A stretch of 64,000 nucleotides of DNA from Leptobrachium leishanense (GCA_009667805.1 CM019072.1:37689519-37753518); one strand, 5' to 3'. Shown: positions 1-11,499, counted from the first letter of the stretch. Translations and numbers: made by a program. The notes: generated by a model from the letters alone, not told the origin.

Positions 1-2
1 TG

Positions 3-272
3 GAGGCTAATGGTTCCTTTTTTGCAGAGGATTTTATTAAACAGATGAGCTCTAAGGCTAACTCATTTTCAACCATTAATAAGGTCCGATCTTCAATGAA
101 AGGAGCTTTCCCCAACAAAATTTTCGACCGGGCCGGGAAAAGTAGAGGCCGTTTTCCCGGCCGGAACCCACAATCCCATAATCGAGGCTTCTTTCAGTCT
201 ACCGTCGACCAGAGCCAGCAAGGAACAGCTGGACAAGGGAATTTCTTCCCACAACGAGCCAGACCAGCTTGA
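3..272 (+). CDS. DIRS gag-like protein, C-terminal part (partial)
   Basis: The frame is open from base 3, so it begins before the window; it stops at 272. The visible part is rich in Arg, Gly, Gln and Phe (for example GRFPGRNPQSHNRGFF), a basic low-complexity tail that fits a nucleic-acid-binding gag C-terminus. No zinc knuckle is visible. Identification rests mainly on its position just upstream of the DIRS reverse transcriptase. Role by family: coat or RNA-binding protein of the retrotransposon particle. Confidence 0.6.
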   Translation, partial: EANGSFFAEDFIKQMSSKANSFSTINKVRSSMKGAFPNKIFDRAGKSRGRFPGRNPQSHNRGFFQSTVDQSQQGTAGQGNFFPQRARPA

Positions 273-312
273 ACTGGATTCTTCCGAGGTTCTCGTAGAC
301 CACCTTATACCG

Positions 313-1098
313 GTGAGTATGGTAAACAACCAACATTTTTTCCAAACCCCAATAGGGGGCAGAGTCAATCTTTTTTTCCCAAATTGGCGCCAGATCACTT
401 CAGACCCGTGGGTACTAAATACGATTATGGGTCACACCATAGAATTCGATGTGTTACCGATCCAGACATGTATGCCTCTACCACTGGTTATGACTCCACA
501 CCACAGTCATTTGATAGACCAAGAAATTTTGGATTTAGTCCAAAAAGACGCTATAGAAAAGGTGTCTCCACCAGTCCCGGTATTTGTAAGCAACATTTTT
601 CTGGTACGAAAGAAAGGGGGAGACTTTCGTCCGGTAATGAATTTAAAAAGCCTAAACGAGTACGTTTCTTATTACCACTTCAAGATGGAGGGTATCCCAT
701 CATTAAAAGACAATCTGTGTCCAGGCGATTGGCTGTTCAAGAGAGACCTCAAGGATGCCTATTTGATGATACCAGTGACGGAATACAGCAGGAATTATCT
801 CCAATTCCTTTGGAACGACCATCTATGGCGCTTCAAGTCCCTTCCATTCGGCCTTTCGTCGGCCCCCAGATGTTTCACAAAGATCATGAAGCCGGTGGTC
901 TCGTTTTTAAGGACCAAAGGAGTTCGTTTGATTGTATATCTGGACAATATACTTCTTATGGCTCAGGATATTTCCATCATTATGGTTCATCGCGATTTGA
1001 CGATCACTTTACTAACGAGACTAGGCTTCATGATCAACTGGGAAAAATCCAGCCTGGAACCAGCCAGGAATATAGAATTTCTAGGGTTTCTATTCTAG
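313..1098 (+). pseudogene. DIRS reverse transcriptase domain, active-site substituted
   Basis: An open frame of 261 residues shows the RT blocks in order: VSNIFLVRKKGGDFRPVMNL (fingers), FKRDLKDAYLMIPV (catalytic Asp block), LPFGLSSAPRCFTKIM, and VYLDNILLM where the family has YxDD. The second catalytic Asp of the box is Asn here (codon AAT at 946-948), so metal binding should be lost. The frame stops at 1096-1098 just after the EFLGFLF block, and the connection domain continues in other frames. Role by family: copies the element RNA into DNA. The domain call is secure; inactivity is inferred from the substitution and the stop. Confidence 0.88.
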
Positions 1099-1169
1099 TA
1101 GACTCGGTTCTTATGTCTCTCAGTCTCCCGACCGTGAAAGTCCTCCAGATTTGAAGGGAGGTAAGAAGG

Positions 1170-2366
1170 TTGTCTTCACGACCGATGTTTCCTCTGAGGG
1201 CTCTGGCTCGCCTGCTGGGGATGCTTTCAGCATCAATTCAAGCAGTATTTCCAGGACCCCTCTATTATCGAGCCCTGCAAAGGCTCAAAGCATCATGTCT
1301 ACGACAAGGAAGGCTTTATTCGGATTTGATTTCCCTAGACGAAGATTCGCGTATAGAACTTCGGTGGTGGAGGGATCACATAGATACTTGGAACGGTCAT
1401 TCCTTTTTCCCCCTCAACCAGAGGTAGTTATAGATTCCGACGCCAGCAACTATGGTTGGGGTGCGCGGCTGGTTCGATATCCACTGGAGGCAGATGGCTT
1501 TGGCAGAGGCCTCCTTACACATAAATGTTCTAGAACTCCTAGCTGTTTATCGCTATACAGAGTTTTCTCAAAGACAGAATTTCCATTCAGTGTTACTCCG
1601 CATGGACAAGTTCTCTGCAGTAACACACATAAATCGGTTAGGGGGTCCCAGGTCAAAACAATTGTCGGAGGTGTCCAAAAGGTTTTGGGGAGTTTGTCTT
1701 TCCAACAACATCACAGTGAAGGCCCAATTTATTCCAGGGTTATGCAACGTCGTGGCAGACTGGAATTCCAGGCATTTAGTAGACCTCAGTGATTGGAGGT
1801 TAGACAGATTGATATTCCAATCTTTATCGTCCCTATGGGGTCCGTTTACAGTAGACCTCTTCGCTTCTCGTTTGAATACGCAGTTACCACATTATTTCAG
1901 TTGGAGGCCAGATCCAGAAGCGTTAGGAACAGACGCTTTCTACCAAACCTGGCCTCAGGGAACCCTTTATGCATTTCCTCCGTTCCTCCTGATTTCCAGG
2001 ATCGTTCGGATAATGCGATCCAATCGATCAACATTAGTTCTGATCACTCCATGGTGGACGACACAACCGTGGTTTCCCCAGCTGTTGGAGTTATCAGTGG
2101 ATGTCCCTCGGATCCTCCAGGCGAACCCTGTTCCTCTGCAGGATCCGGAGAACACGTTACATAACGTTCTGTCCGTCCCTTCGTTTCGCCTCATCACATG
2201 GAAGGTCTCGGGCAACCTTTCACTGGTCCTGGAATTTCGGAAGCTACTTCCGATTTACTCTCCAGTGCTTGGGCACCAGGTACTAGAAAACGATATCGCT
2301 ACTATTGGAACTGCTGGGTCACTTGGTGTTTGGGCAAACAGGTTGATTCCTTTTCGGCTCCTATAG
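1170..2366 (+). pseudogene. DIRS RNase H and following domain, frameshifted
   Basis: Pieces lie in several frames. 1170-1427 continues the RT thumb/connection (ELRWWRDHI), stopping at 1427. The RNase H start, DSDASNYGWGAR, is in a different frame near 1435-1470, and the next blocks HINVLELLAVYRY and NVVADWNSR are in the frame open from 1452 to 2366. At least one frameshift therefore separates the first catalytic Asp from the Glu. The segment after RNase H, with VDLFASRLNTQLPHYFSWRP, resembles the region following RNase H in DIRS elements, sometimes annotated as methyltransferase-like. The end overlaps the recombinase frame in another phase. Confidence 0.8.
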
Positions 2367-3145
2367 AAGATATTCTTCAGTTTCTCACCTCATTGTTTGA
2401 AGAAGGCAGGGCATATCGTACTATCAATAATTTCAGATCTGCTATCTCAGCATATCATCCCAGTATCGATGGTATCCCTGTGGGTCAACATAGATTGGTA
2501 TGCAGATTACTTAAGGGTATTCGTTTAAAACGTCCTCCTCGTTCACGTTACACTTTTACAAGGGACGTAAATGTAATGTTCGATTTTCTGGATCAATGGC
2601 CTCCCAACACAGGATTGTCAATCAAGCAATTATCAGGTAAATTAGCTATGCTGTTATGCCTAATCTCATGTAAAAGGGTCTCTGACGTCCGTGCTCTGGA
2701 TTTATCAGGACGTTCCTTTACCCCAGCTGGGGTAGCTTTTTCCATTTCTAGACGCACAAAAACTGCTATTTCTCACGTTTTTTATCCAGCTTTTCCCCAA
2801 AAACCAAATTTATGTCCTGTATCATGTTTACAAGAGTACGAGAGGGTTACAGCCCCTTACCGTCTCCCGTCTTTCGATCGCTTATTTCTTACTATGACGA
2901 AACCTTACCATCCGGTTTCTTCCACTACCTTGGCTAGATGGGTTAAATGGATTATGGCAGAAGCTGGTATTGACGTCTCGGTGTTTGGGGCCCATTCCTC
3001 TCGGAGTGCGGTAGCCTCTACGGCAAAGGCTCAAGGTTGCAGATTAGAAGATATCATTAAAACTGCTAATTGGTCAAATGATTCAACTTTTAAAGAGTTT
3101 TATTTTAAACCCATTATTCACTTTGCACATTCTTTTATTAATTAA
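2198..3145 (+). CDS. DIRS tyrosine recombinase
   Basis: An intact 315-residue frame. The N-terminal half (WAPGTRKRYRYYWNCWVTWC, then FRSAISAYH) resembles a core-binding domain; the C-terminal half carries the tyrosine-recombinase catalytic set: Arg in SCKRVSDVRALD, the H-x-x-R pair in GAHSSRSAVAS, and a candidate Tyr in KEFYFKP near the C-terminus. By family it integrates the circular DNA intermediate without a target duplication. It is the only long unbroken reading frame of this element. I start it at the first Met at 2198, but the true start could differ because it overlaps the preceding region in another frame. Confidence 0.87.
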   Translation: MEGLGQPFTGPGISEATSDLLSSAWAPGTRKRYRYYWNCWVTWCLGKQVDSFSAPIEDILQFLTSLFEEGRAYRTINNFRSAISAYHPSIDGIPVGQHRLVCRLLKGIRLKRPPRSRYTFTRDVNVMFDFLDQWPPNTGLSIKQLSGKLAMLLCLISCKRVSDVRALDLSGRSFTPAGVAFSISRRTKTAISHVFYPAFPQKPNLCPVSCLQEYERVTAPYRLPSFDRLFLTMTKPYHPVSSTTLARWVKWIMAEAGIDVSVFGAHSSRSAVASTAKAQGCRLEDIIKTANWSNDSTFKEFYFKPIIHFAHSFIN

Positions 3146-3168
3146 GCTTTCAAGAAGCATAATATGAA

Positions 3169-3259
3169 GCCTCCGTGTCTTGGTGTATAATCCCTAGATT
3201 CTCCTATACATTTGATGGGGAAACTAGATTATAAATAAAGACACGGAGGCGAATATTAT
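3169..3259. repeat. DIRS internal complementary region
   Basis: GCCTCCGTGTCTT (3169-3181) and AAGACACGGAGGC (3238-3250) form a hairpin, and the 3189-3259 segment is complementary to the terminal repeat at 3717-3788. In DIRS elements such an internal region templates completion of the termini. Confidence 0.75.
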
Positions 3260-3716
3260 CCCACCCATATTTGGGTATTACACCACAAACATTTACCCTA
3301 CCCAGGGTAAGCTATATTTCAGGTTATGGTTAGGTTAATCATATTAAATCTGTGTCTCATGACTTCCAAATGAATTTCTGATTCTTTCATGATATTAATC
3401 TTCAGATTCTTTTCCTCCTGTTCCAGGTACATAATACAAAGGTCCGAATCACCTTCTGTTTCCTCCACTCGTTTTCCTTTCTACTATTCAAAGGATTTTC
3501 GTGATGGCTACATCCAAGAAAAGAGGGCGTGGTTAGCGCAGTCCAGGAATTTATGCCAGCTGGTGACTGCTGATTGGCTACTGTTTGGGACTGTCCTGTT
3601 CTTATTGGTTCTGTACAATTTCTGTTCTGAATACAAAAAACTTTTTTTCTTTGTCCCAAATTAAAAACTTTATTGTATTATTCTTTGCTGCTATGGTTCA
3701 GTAAAGGAGAGTTTAG

Positions 3717-3788
3717 CATAATATTCGCCTCCGTGTCTTTATTTATAATCTAGATTCCCCGTCAAACGTATAGGAGAATCTAGGGATT
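3717..3788. repeat. DIRS right terminal inverted repeat
   Basis: Reverse complement of 3189-3259 with a few mismatches (shared core TAATATTCGCCTCCGTGTCT). The similarity ends at about 3788, which I take as the right boundary. The bases between the two repeats (3260-3716) hold only short chance frames. Confidence 0.75.
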
Positions 3789-4674
3789 TACTGAAAAGTC
3801 TGTGTTACACATAACATAATTCTTCAATAAAACTAAACCAACTGAAATGGTAAAAATTATGAACAAACGAGACACACACAGACACAATATGGAAGAGCTG
3901 CTAAAGCCACCCACAGACCCCAAATATATTGAGGAGCCTCTAAATACACCGGCAGACCTGTATACAGAGATTTGAGCAAAAAAGCGAGGTGCTGAACCAC
4001 ATGTTTTTGTTATTTTTTTGTGAGTGTGCTGCATTATATATATATAAAAAATCACAAAGGGCCATTTCTCAGGGTAGCAGGAGGGATGGTTAAACACAGT
4101 AGTATGGTGTATCCCTGCAGAAGTTAAAAATCATTGTGGACACAGGATTTTCTCGTTCACAGCGGGGGCTCTGTTTCTGGATACAGGAGAACCTTCACAC
4201 ACCCCCTTTCCCCCTCTCACATATCACAGGTCCTTGCACAGACCTATGCTGTGTAAGCAGGAGGGGGCGTGGGTCCTTATCTTCTGTCAGCTGCAGCAGA
4301 GAGGAACAAGTTTGCAGGGGGGCGGACTGAGGGAGGGGGGGTAGTTATTGGGTGGGCTCACCTCCTCCATAGTTTGATGGGATCTCTCTGGGCAAACTGC
4401 TGAGCTGCCACTGAAGTTCCTGCGTCTTCTCCCTGGCAGCAGCAGCATGCTGCACACAGAGCTTTCAGGAGGCCAGACTCTGTTCCCGCGGCTCTGTAAG
4501 CTGCTACTTCCGGATGTGCAGTCACGCATACACACTGTGGCACACTCACACACACCTCTGAAGCTTCCCCCCAGCTGACCTGTGCAGAGCGTCATGTGGG
4601 GGGCGTGGCTTCTCTCTGCAACAGGATCTCTGGTGCTGACTGATGCTGGAGGAGCCTGTGGGGAATGCAGGCTG
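3789..4674. other. Unassigned sequence, no gene seen
   Basis: Non-coding by inspection. A short TA run lies at about 4035-4048. The small open frames here are not supported by any motif. Confidence 0.5.
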
Positions 4675-5060
4675 TCACGACCACTACGCGCGCTGCTGAG
4701 AAAGACTCCGGGTTAAGCCGCTCATTATCTGTCTATCCTAGACCCAGATAATGCCTGCGTGGACCCACAATCCACACGCGCGCTTATTTAACCGTCCCGG
4801 CCACACTTTCTCGCACAACAGGCACGTAGAGCGCGATACAATGATCCCAAGATTGCAACGCAGTACAAATCTTCTCTTGAAGCAGGTAATGACTACGTCT
4901 CCCACAATCCCTGAGCTCACTTTCCTATTCTATTAGTTACGCTGCTACCAGTCCGCATGGACACTACGCGCGTCGCAACGGGAGATGCAGGGCTAAACAA
5001 CCGCACTATCTGCCTTCCCTAGACTCGGACAGTGACTGCAGACCCCACAATCCCTGCCGT
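4675..5060. repeat. Degenerate direct repeat with CACTACGCGCG motif
   Basis: The stretch beginning TGTCACGACCACTACGCGCG at 4675 recurs in diverged form from about 4958, sharing the order ACTACGCGCG, GGGTTAAGC-like, TATCTGTCTATCCTAGAC-like and CCCACAATCC. A third related start, TGTCACGACAATTACGCGCG, is at about 6772. TGTCACG could be the 5' end of an LTR, but no matching 3' end was found. Confidence 0.4.
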
Positions 5061-6569
5061 CCCAATGACCGCAACTCGCAATTTCTTATCTAACCGATCT
5101 TAAAGCAAATAGCAATACTCCCAATCTCTTAGTTAGTGTGGATCTCATCAGCCAGAATCAGAAATTAAATAGGTTATTTATTTATGATATAGAACAAAGA
5201 TATATATAATCACAGTGCATTTGTTACAGGAAAATTATAGCTAGAATAAATCAATTAATTACACACTACATAGCAAATAAAAGAAAAGGGTTACCCACAG
5301 AGCATTACTTATGACAAACTAATCAGTAAGCTAGCATTGATGGCTCCTGGAGCCTGGAGATAGAAACATGGACAGATCAGTCATCTTTCGAATGTACCCC
5401 AAGTGATCAGCCAAAGCACATGGCCAGTTTTAAGAATTTATACACTTCCTGGTCCTTCCAAAACCCACCCACAAATGGCCCAGCCTCCTGCACTACATAT
5501 CCCAGAGTTCCCCTCTCTGGAGCACGCTCAGTAGGCTTGTCATTACTCTTAATTCCCTGGTCTATCAATCATCTCCCAAAGAACACCTTCTGTGATCAGA
5601 GGATGTGATTGCTTCTTTGATATGCGGTTGTGGTGCCGCTCTGTCTGCGTCGTCTCCCTGCCAAGAGCAATTGCTCTTTCTGCCTGCTGGGTAGACCCCA
5701 AAGAGGTGTTATCTTTAATTCACACCTTTGATGACTCCAGAGAAAATTGTCACGAACCTGCTTAATTGTTTCCTCCAGCAGACTGGAAACGCAGCCATTG
5801 ATTTCTGAGGCCAGCTGCGCCAAATGGCCTGGTATCTAAAGATATGCATATTTATAAATATGCCTATATAATACATATTGCGGTAGATATGCCGATAGCT
5901 AGACACAGGTAGGCATACCCATCTCTCTGTGACACAGGCTGTGTCGGATGCCCTCAGTTGCCATGGCGCCCTGTGCCGTCGAACAGCTCGCACACCCCAA
6001 AGGCCGGCCCTGTCTCCACTAATGCAAGCTTGCAAAATAGCTCTTGCAGGGTTGTCCTGTGCTCCATGGAGTCCTATGGACTCCAAGAGCTGAAAGATAC
6101 AGTGGTATGTGACCACGCTGCCAATAGCACTCTACACCTTCCTATATTTCCAAGTAAGTATAAGTGTAGTAATCCAGGGCAGGCAATTGGCAGCTAGCAC
6201 CAATTTTTTCCCTCAGTGGCTCACTTTTATTGTAAGAGTGGATTAGGGCTCAGATCTTACAGTTTAATCTGTAATAACACCCAAAAAGTGATATTATTTA
6301 AACGAGCGCAAAACATTTAAGAGTTCAGGCTGCGGTAGATTTGGTTAACCCCACCACCTCATACCTTTACACGTTCTCCAGAAACACATTTCACAAACCA
6401 TTCTGGCTGGAGACCAACAGGTGTTATATAATATATTTATATGAGAACTGTAAATAAATACACACGTACAAATACGACTCAATAAATTCTGTCAAACTTC
6501 AAAAACAGCAATATGTTCCAACTGGTGCGCCTCCTCAAACCTGAACCTTTAAAATCATGAGTCTTAGGC
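5061..6569. other. Unassigned sequence, no gene seen
   Basis: Mixed AT-rich and ordinary sequence with scattered short frames. No domain, RNA gene or clear repeat structure was recognised. Confidence 0.5.
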
Positions 6570-6770
6570 CCCGTTCACACCTGGACGTTTTACAGCACGT
6601 TCCTACGTGCTGTAAAACGCCCAAGCACGGAAATCCCATGACTTCCTTTGGGGCCCGTTCACACCTGGGCGTTTTACAGCACAGGAACACGCTGTAAAAC
6701 GTCCAACACCCAAAGAAATAAGGGAGCTACTTTGGGGCGTATTGCAGCGCGTTCACACTGCAGTTGTCAC
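6570..6770. repeat. Small fold-back repeat with GTTCACACCTGG ends
   Basis: GTTCACACCTGGACGTTTTA near 6576 is followed by the inverted TGCTGTAAAACGCCC, and the motif GTTCACACCTGGGCGTTTTA recurs at about 6656 with its own inverted partner near 6690. This looks like a MITE-type palindromic repeat. Ends and target duplication are not resolved. Confidence 0.5.
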
Positions 6771-6771
6771 G

Positions 6772-6912
6772 ACAATTACGCGCGCACTATGAAAGGCGCA
6801 GGGTTAAGCAACAGCTCCTTCTGTTCAGTGTGTGTAACATGTATGTATATTTGTTATTCTGTCTCTCCCATTGTACAGCGCTAAGGAATTTGTTGGCGCT
6901 TAATCAATGCTT
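6772..6912 (+). repeat. L2-like LINE 3' tail fragment
   Basis: TTGTACAGCGCTAAGGAATT followed by TGTTGGCGCTTAATCAATGC near 6870-6910 matches the tail of the coding L2-like copies at 52.9-53.3 kb and 57.4-58.2 kb (TTGTACAGYGCTRCGGAA...GCRCTTTATAAATA). Only the 3' end is present. Confidence 0.6.
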
Positions 6913-7214
6913 TTATAAGGTGGAGTATTAATTAAGATCTAGTTTAATAGCCCTCTCCCCCTTCTTTTATAACTCTTTTTAATGACGTTTTTTCATTAAT
7001 GGAGTTTCAACAAAATGTTTGTAGTAAGAATGAAAAACTCCCCTTATATTTTTATTATTTTTTCGATATGTCGTTGTCCTGTAAAGGTTTGCCTATTTGC
7101 TATTCTCTCGGAAGTTTATTTTTTGACGTTGTGTCTTCTGGTGCGACATACATGTGTTGTTATCTTATCTTACTACTAGGTGGAAAGCCTGCCCAGAGGG
7201 CAGTCTATTGATAA

Positions 7215-7615
7215 GCGTGTGATTTTTTTTTTTCTTTGGTGGTGGGTGCTCAGTGGTGCTCAGAGCTTTGAGGGCTCTTTGGTGGGGGGGGGGTCACTGG
7301 TTTTTGTTAGGCCCTCTGAGCTCTGTGGTGGAGGTGCTTTGAGCTTTGGGGGCTCTGTGTTTTGGGTGGGGGACCAGCTATGTTTTTTGTTTTTGACGGG
7401 GTGCTCCGAGGTTCTGTGGGTGCTCAGAGCTTTGGGGGCTCTTTGGTGGGGAGCACTGATTTTTGTTAGGCCCTCTGAGCACTGTGGTGCTCAGAGCTTT
7501 GAGGGCTCTTTGTTTTGGGGTGGGGGTACGTTTTTTTGCCGGGTGCTCCTAGGTTCTGTGGTGGAGGTGCCGATTGGGCCGGGGGCTCTGTGCTCCGTGG
7601 TTTTTTTTTAAACTC
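7215..7615. repeat. Diverged GT-rich tandem repeat
   Basis: Phrases such as GGTGCTCAGAGCTTTG, GGGGGCTCTTTGGTGGGG and TTAGGCCCTCTGAGC recur several times at irregular spacing. Long frames through this block come from the skewed composition. Confidence 0.65.
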
Positions 7616-7659
7616 TGCAGGTTGCTCACTGTATCCGGAGGCTGTGCTGCTGAGGTGTT

Positions 7660-8035
7660 TTGGCGCGCCTCGTGTTATTTAGGCACGCTGTGAGCGTACT
7701 GCGGCGGTTGGCTGTGTGCGTACCCAGCTGTGCGCGCATCCAACCGCCGAAACAGTGATATGGCGGAGTGTGGGGGCACGCATCAAAATTTAAGTATGGG
7801 GACATGTGCCTCCGGGGAAGGCTCTGGGCAGGGGGTATCCGTGAGGGACACAAAAAATCCGATCCATTGGAGAGTGCGCCTCTCCAATGGATCAGATTTT
7901 TTTTGTCCCTAGCGCACGCTGGCTGCGCTTGCCGAGGCAGTTGGATGCGCTCGCAGCCAACCACTGCAGGTTGCGCACGCATGCGCAGAAGGTTTTTTTG
8001 GCGACGGACACGCCAGCCCTTACTGTTTTATAGTA
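7660..8035. repeat. GC-rich element with a near-perfect hairpin
   Basis: About 30-bp arms meet at 7842-7911: GGGACACAAAAAATCCGATC... pairs with ...GATCAGATTTTTTTTGTCCC around a TGCGC loop. Outer GC-rich segments (for example GCGCGCATCCAACCGCC) also look inverted relative to each other. A MITE is likely; no duplication was resolved. Confidence 0.5.
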
Positions 8036-8384
8036 TAGATATTTAAAATAAAGAATTGCAAAAATAAAAAAACATAAAGGCTCTCTTCATTTAACTGAAT
8101 GGGTTAATAAGCTGACCAGACACTGCAATGAGACACCAGGAAGTGTCAGACTCTTGATGGATAGCCAGACAAAAGATAACAAGGCCTCTGCTGCCTAATT
8201 AACACCTAATTAAGGACAAATGACAGATCTGTTCCATCATAAATGCCTTGACTTTAAAGACCCTAGGTCCTTAAAGGGTTAACAATCCACCAGACTGACA
8301 CACAGTAGCTGCTGTTTTTGCCAACCCACTGGAATCTGCCGCCCTCGGCCTAGGCCTTGTCGGCCTAGGCCAAGATACAGCACC

Positions 8385-9145
8385 GCCACAAATCCGACGA
8401 ACACTCACTGCAACACCCGGCGAACGCACACTGCAACCCGCAAAAACATCTGGATTAACCCCGCCGAACACGCTGGAGAAACCTGAGCAGGAGCCGATCA
8501 CAGCGCAGAGCAGCTGCCGGAAAACGCCGACACCGCAGACGAATGGAGTGAAAAAAAAACAAAAAAACAGTTCGCTTGAATGTTTGAAAAGTGAACCGCT
8601 GTTTGCAAAGTAACTACAGAACGAAAATGTCTGACATTTACATATAAGATCCAATGAATGATAATAAAAAGGGCTATTACAGAAAAAAGGGAAAACGATT
8701 TAAAAACAAAAATGAAAAAAAATCCCAAAAAATGCCTAAAAGATCCTAAAAAAATCTAAAAATATAGAGACTTTTTACTGCAGAATAAAATAATAAACGG
8801 TTTATTAGATATTGAATTAAAATGGGAATATTTTTAACATTAAAGCCTATGGGATTTGCCTGAATGAATCTGCCGCATGAAACCACCGAACAGCAGGGCA
8901 TTTCGGCAACTTTTCACTGCTGGTTTTTGTTCTCTGAATAGACAAAGCATTGCTTTTCTATGGGGAATTCACTGCCCTCGAACAGGCACCGAACAGACAC
9001 CATATGTGCGGGCAATTCGCCAACATTTGGCGAACTACCTGCTCTCTGGATAGCCGAATGGCCAGGAAAGGTAACTGAATGCTGAATTTCAGCATTCGGT
9101 TACCTTTCGCCAGCAATTCGGATGTCTTTGAATAACCCTATTTGT
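8385..9145. mobile_element. MITE family R copy (GAATAACCCT end), truncated
   Basis: Shares the body of the complete copy at 10618-11485, including AACGGTTTATTAGATATTGA, ACAGGCACCGAAC, a GGTAACYGAATGCTG hairpin and the final TTTGAATAACCCT. The left terminal part is missing or too diverged to see. Confidence 0.65.
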
Positions 9146-10617
9146 GTTGTGTTGGGTTACTTGCTGCTATGTTTTACATTGTACTTTGTAGTTAGCTACT
9201 GCTCACTCTGTCGTATTAAAATGAGCACTGACTAACCATATTATCAATACTCAATGAGGGTGCAGTGTTAACCAAGTGCTCACTCACATTAATCAGAGAT
9301 CTTTTATCTTTTTTTTTTCATCTTTACTGTCAGAGCATGGCCTTTCCAATGATATCAAAGATGACCAGGTTTTATGTGACGGTAAAAATAAAATAATAAA
9401 TATTTATTTTTCTTTCTAACACCAGTATTTTTAACTTTTTAATTATAAAGTGAAAACTGATGCTGCACTAGCTCGCCATCTCATTTCTCATGTTACTAAC
9501 AAGTGTGGAGGTGATGACGCAATCCGTTATTACAAATTGTTACATCAAAAACCTAAACCACCACACTGCATTGAAGAGCACTGGGGGACTTTGGAACCCT
9601 GCGTCACTAATCTTCACACCGCACAAGGTCAAGTGAGACATCATTGGACAGGTCAGAGTCTGGCCTTGCATTTTCTAAAAGAAAACAAAAAAAAAACTTT
9701 ATTTTTCCAAAGTGATGGCATTGTTCATTTGTCACATATAAAATGAGCAATACCACTGCCGTTACTCACCTTCTCATTTACCACGCTGGGAGCAAGGTCA
9801 GTGTCTTATACATAGTCATAATATTCATAAAACACCATCCTCCAAAACACAAGGGAAATATTTTTTTTAAATTATATATTTTATCACAAAAATGCACTAA
9901 CAGGTTCCCATTTCCATTTTTTTAACAAGAATTCCCGATTGAATATAGAATCACAAAGGCTTAGATGATAAAATGTGAAAAAATTTTTACACGCTCTAAC
10001 CCTTTCGCTGCTGATGCATTTCACACCTGTGTGCTGAGCTCATTTTTACCGGTTTTGCTCATCATGTTTAACCACGTTTTGAAGCCTTATTTTATTATAT
10101 CACCCAGATATATTATATATCGTTCTTTCCGGCAGACTCAGCAGATTCATAATATGTCATTATTATATGTATACGTCATGTTCTGTCTGTATATTATAAC
10201 ACAAAATGCAATAAAATTTGAATTTTCAATAATTTACAATGTGTAAAGTGTTTTTTTTCAGATTTTAACATGTAAGCATTTGCAGTTATATTTTCTATGG
10301 GTTGTGCTTGTTAAAAAATTTGAAATTTTTGTGGGGGAAAATTATGCGATTTTTCACAAACGCACCCCATACAAAAGTCGTTAGTGCAGCATCATTGTTC
10401 ACATTATAATTGAAATAGGAACAATATTGCTGCATTAACAAAACAAATAAAAAAAAACTTGTTAAATTTTTTATTTATTTTTTATTTTAATTTTTTTCTA
10501 TTAACTTTTACATGGTCTGGCCGATCCAACAATACCAAACATTAACCTTTAGCTGCCACGGATCGGGAGATAGGAGGTTCAAATGAACCCCTTATCTCCA
10601 CCATTGGTGGCAACTAG
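9146..10617. other. AT-rich sequence without a recognised gene
   Basis: A 98-residue frame at 9450-9746 (starting MKTDAALARHLISHVTNKCG) is the only stretch with ordinary amino-acid composition, but I do not recognise it. The remainder is AT-rich non-coding sequence. Confidence 0.4.
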
Positions 10618-11485
10618 CAGGGTTATTCAAAGAGAATCGAAAAGTCACCGCATGTTCGGTGACTTTTCGTTCTCTTCAATTCGGGCCGATTCGGCAATCC
10701 CATTTCAGCGACCCTGCAGTGGATTCAGCAAGCACCACAGGGCCGTCGAAGTGCAGGGAAAAGCTGCCGCAAACCCGACGAAAACTCACTGCAAACACCT
10801 GGCGAATGCACGCCGAAACCCACAAAAACATCTGGATTAACCCGCTGAAGACGCCGGAAAAACACAAGCAGGAGCCGATCACAGGCAGTGAAGCTGCCGG
10901 AAAAAGCCGACACCGCAGACGAGTGAAGTGAATAAATTAGGAAAACAGTTTGCTTGAATGTGTGAAAAGTAAAACGCTGTTTGCAAAGAAACTACTGAGC
11001 GAAAATGTCTGAAATTTACATATGAGGTCTAATGAATGATAATAAAAAGAGCGGTTACAGAAAAAATAAGTAAACTTAAAAAAAAATCCTGAAAAATGCT
11101 TAAAATATCCTAAAAAATCTGTAAATAAAGAGACTCTTTACTGCAGAATATTATAATAAACGGTTTATTAGATATTGAATTAAAACAGGAATATTTTTAA
11201 CATTGAAGCCTATGGGATTCTCCTGAATAAACTTGTAGAATGAAACCACCGAATGGCAGGGCATTAGGAGAACCTTTCACTGCTGGTTTGTGTTTTCTGA
11301 ATAGCTTGCTTTTTTATGGGGATTTCACTGCCCTCGAACAGGCACCGAACGTGCAGGCAATTCGCCAGGATTTGGCGTATTGCATGCTCTCTGGATAGCC
11401 GAATGGCCAAGAAAGGTAACCGAAAGCTGATTTTCAGCGTTCGGTTACCTTTCTCCAGCCATTCGGATCTCTTTGAATAACCCTG
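10618..11485. mobile_element. MITE family R, complete copy
   Basis: Terminal inverted repeats CAGGGTTATTCAAAGAGA (10618) and TCTCTTTGAATAACCCTG (ending 11485). Subterminal hairpins are present at both ends, for example AGTCACCG...CGGTGACT at the left and GGTAACCGAA...TTCGGTTACC at the right. No coding sequence. Flanks read CTAG on the left and TATG on the right, compatible with a TA target but not proof of one. The same family recurs at 8.4-9.1, 12.5-13.0, 13.35-13.53, 26.4-27.3, 39.4-40.0 and about 44.2 kb. Confidence 0.8.
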
Positions 11486-11499
11486 TATGGGTTAACTCC

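Larger units (their letters stand above)
1..3788 (+). mobile_element. DIRS-type tyrosine-recombinase retrotransposon, 5' truncated by the window
   Basis: Order seen: gag tail, reverse transcriptase, RNase H with following domain, tyrosine recombinase, then two blocks of inverted repeats and an end near 3788. A tyrosine recombinase downstream of RT/RNase H, with complementary repeats in place of direct LTRs, is the hallmark of DIRS elements. The repeat at 3189-3259 is the reverse complement of 3717-3788, matching the internal complementary region and right terminal repeat of DIRS. The left end lies before the window. Frame breaks in RT and RNase H show that this copy is dead. Confidence 0.9.

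Noticed and set aside
384..1154. 256-codon frame overlapping the DIRS reverse transcriptase
   Set aside because: Shadow of the RT in another phase; no motif.
7180..7611. 143-codon frame rich in Gly, Leu, Val
   Set aside because: Runs through a GT-rich tandem repeat; composition driven.
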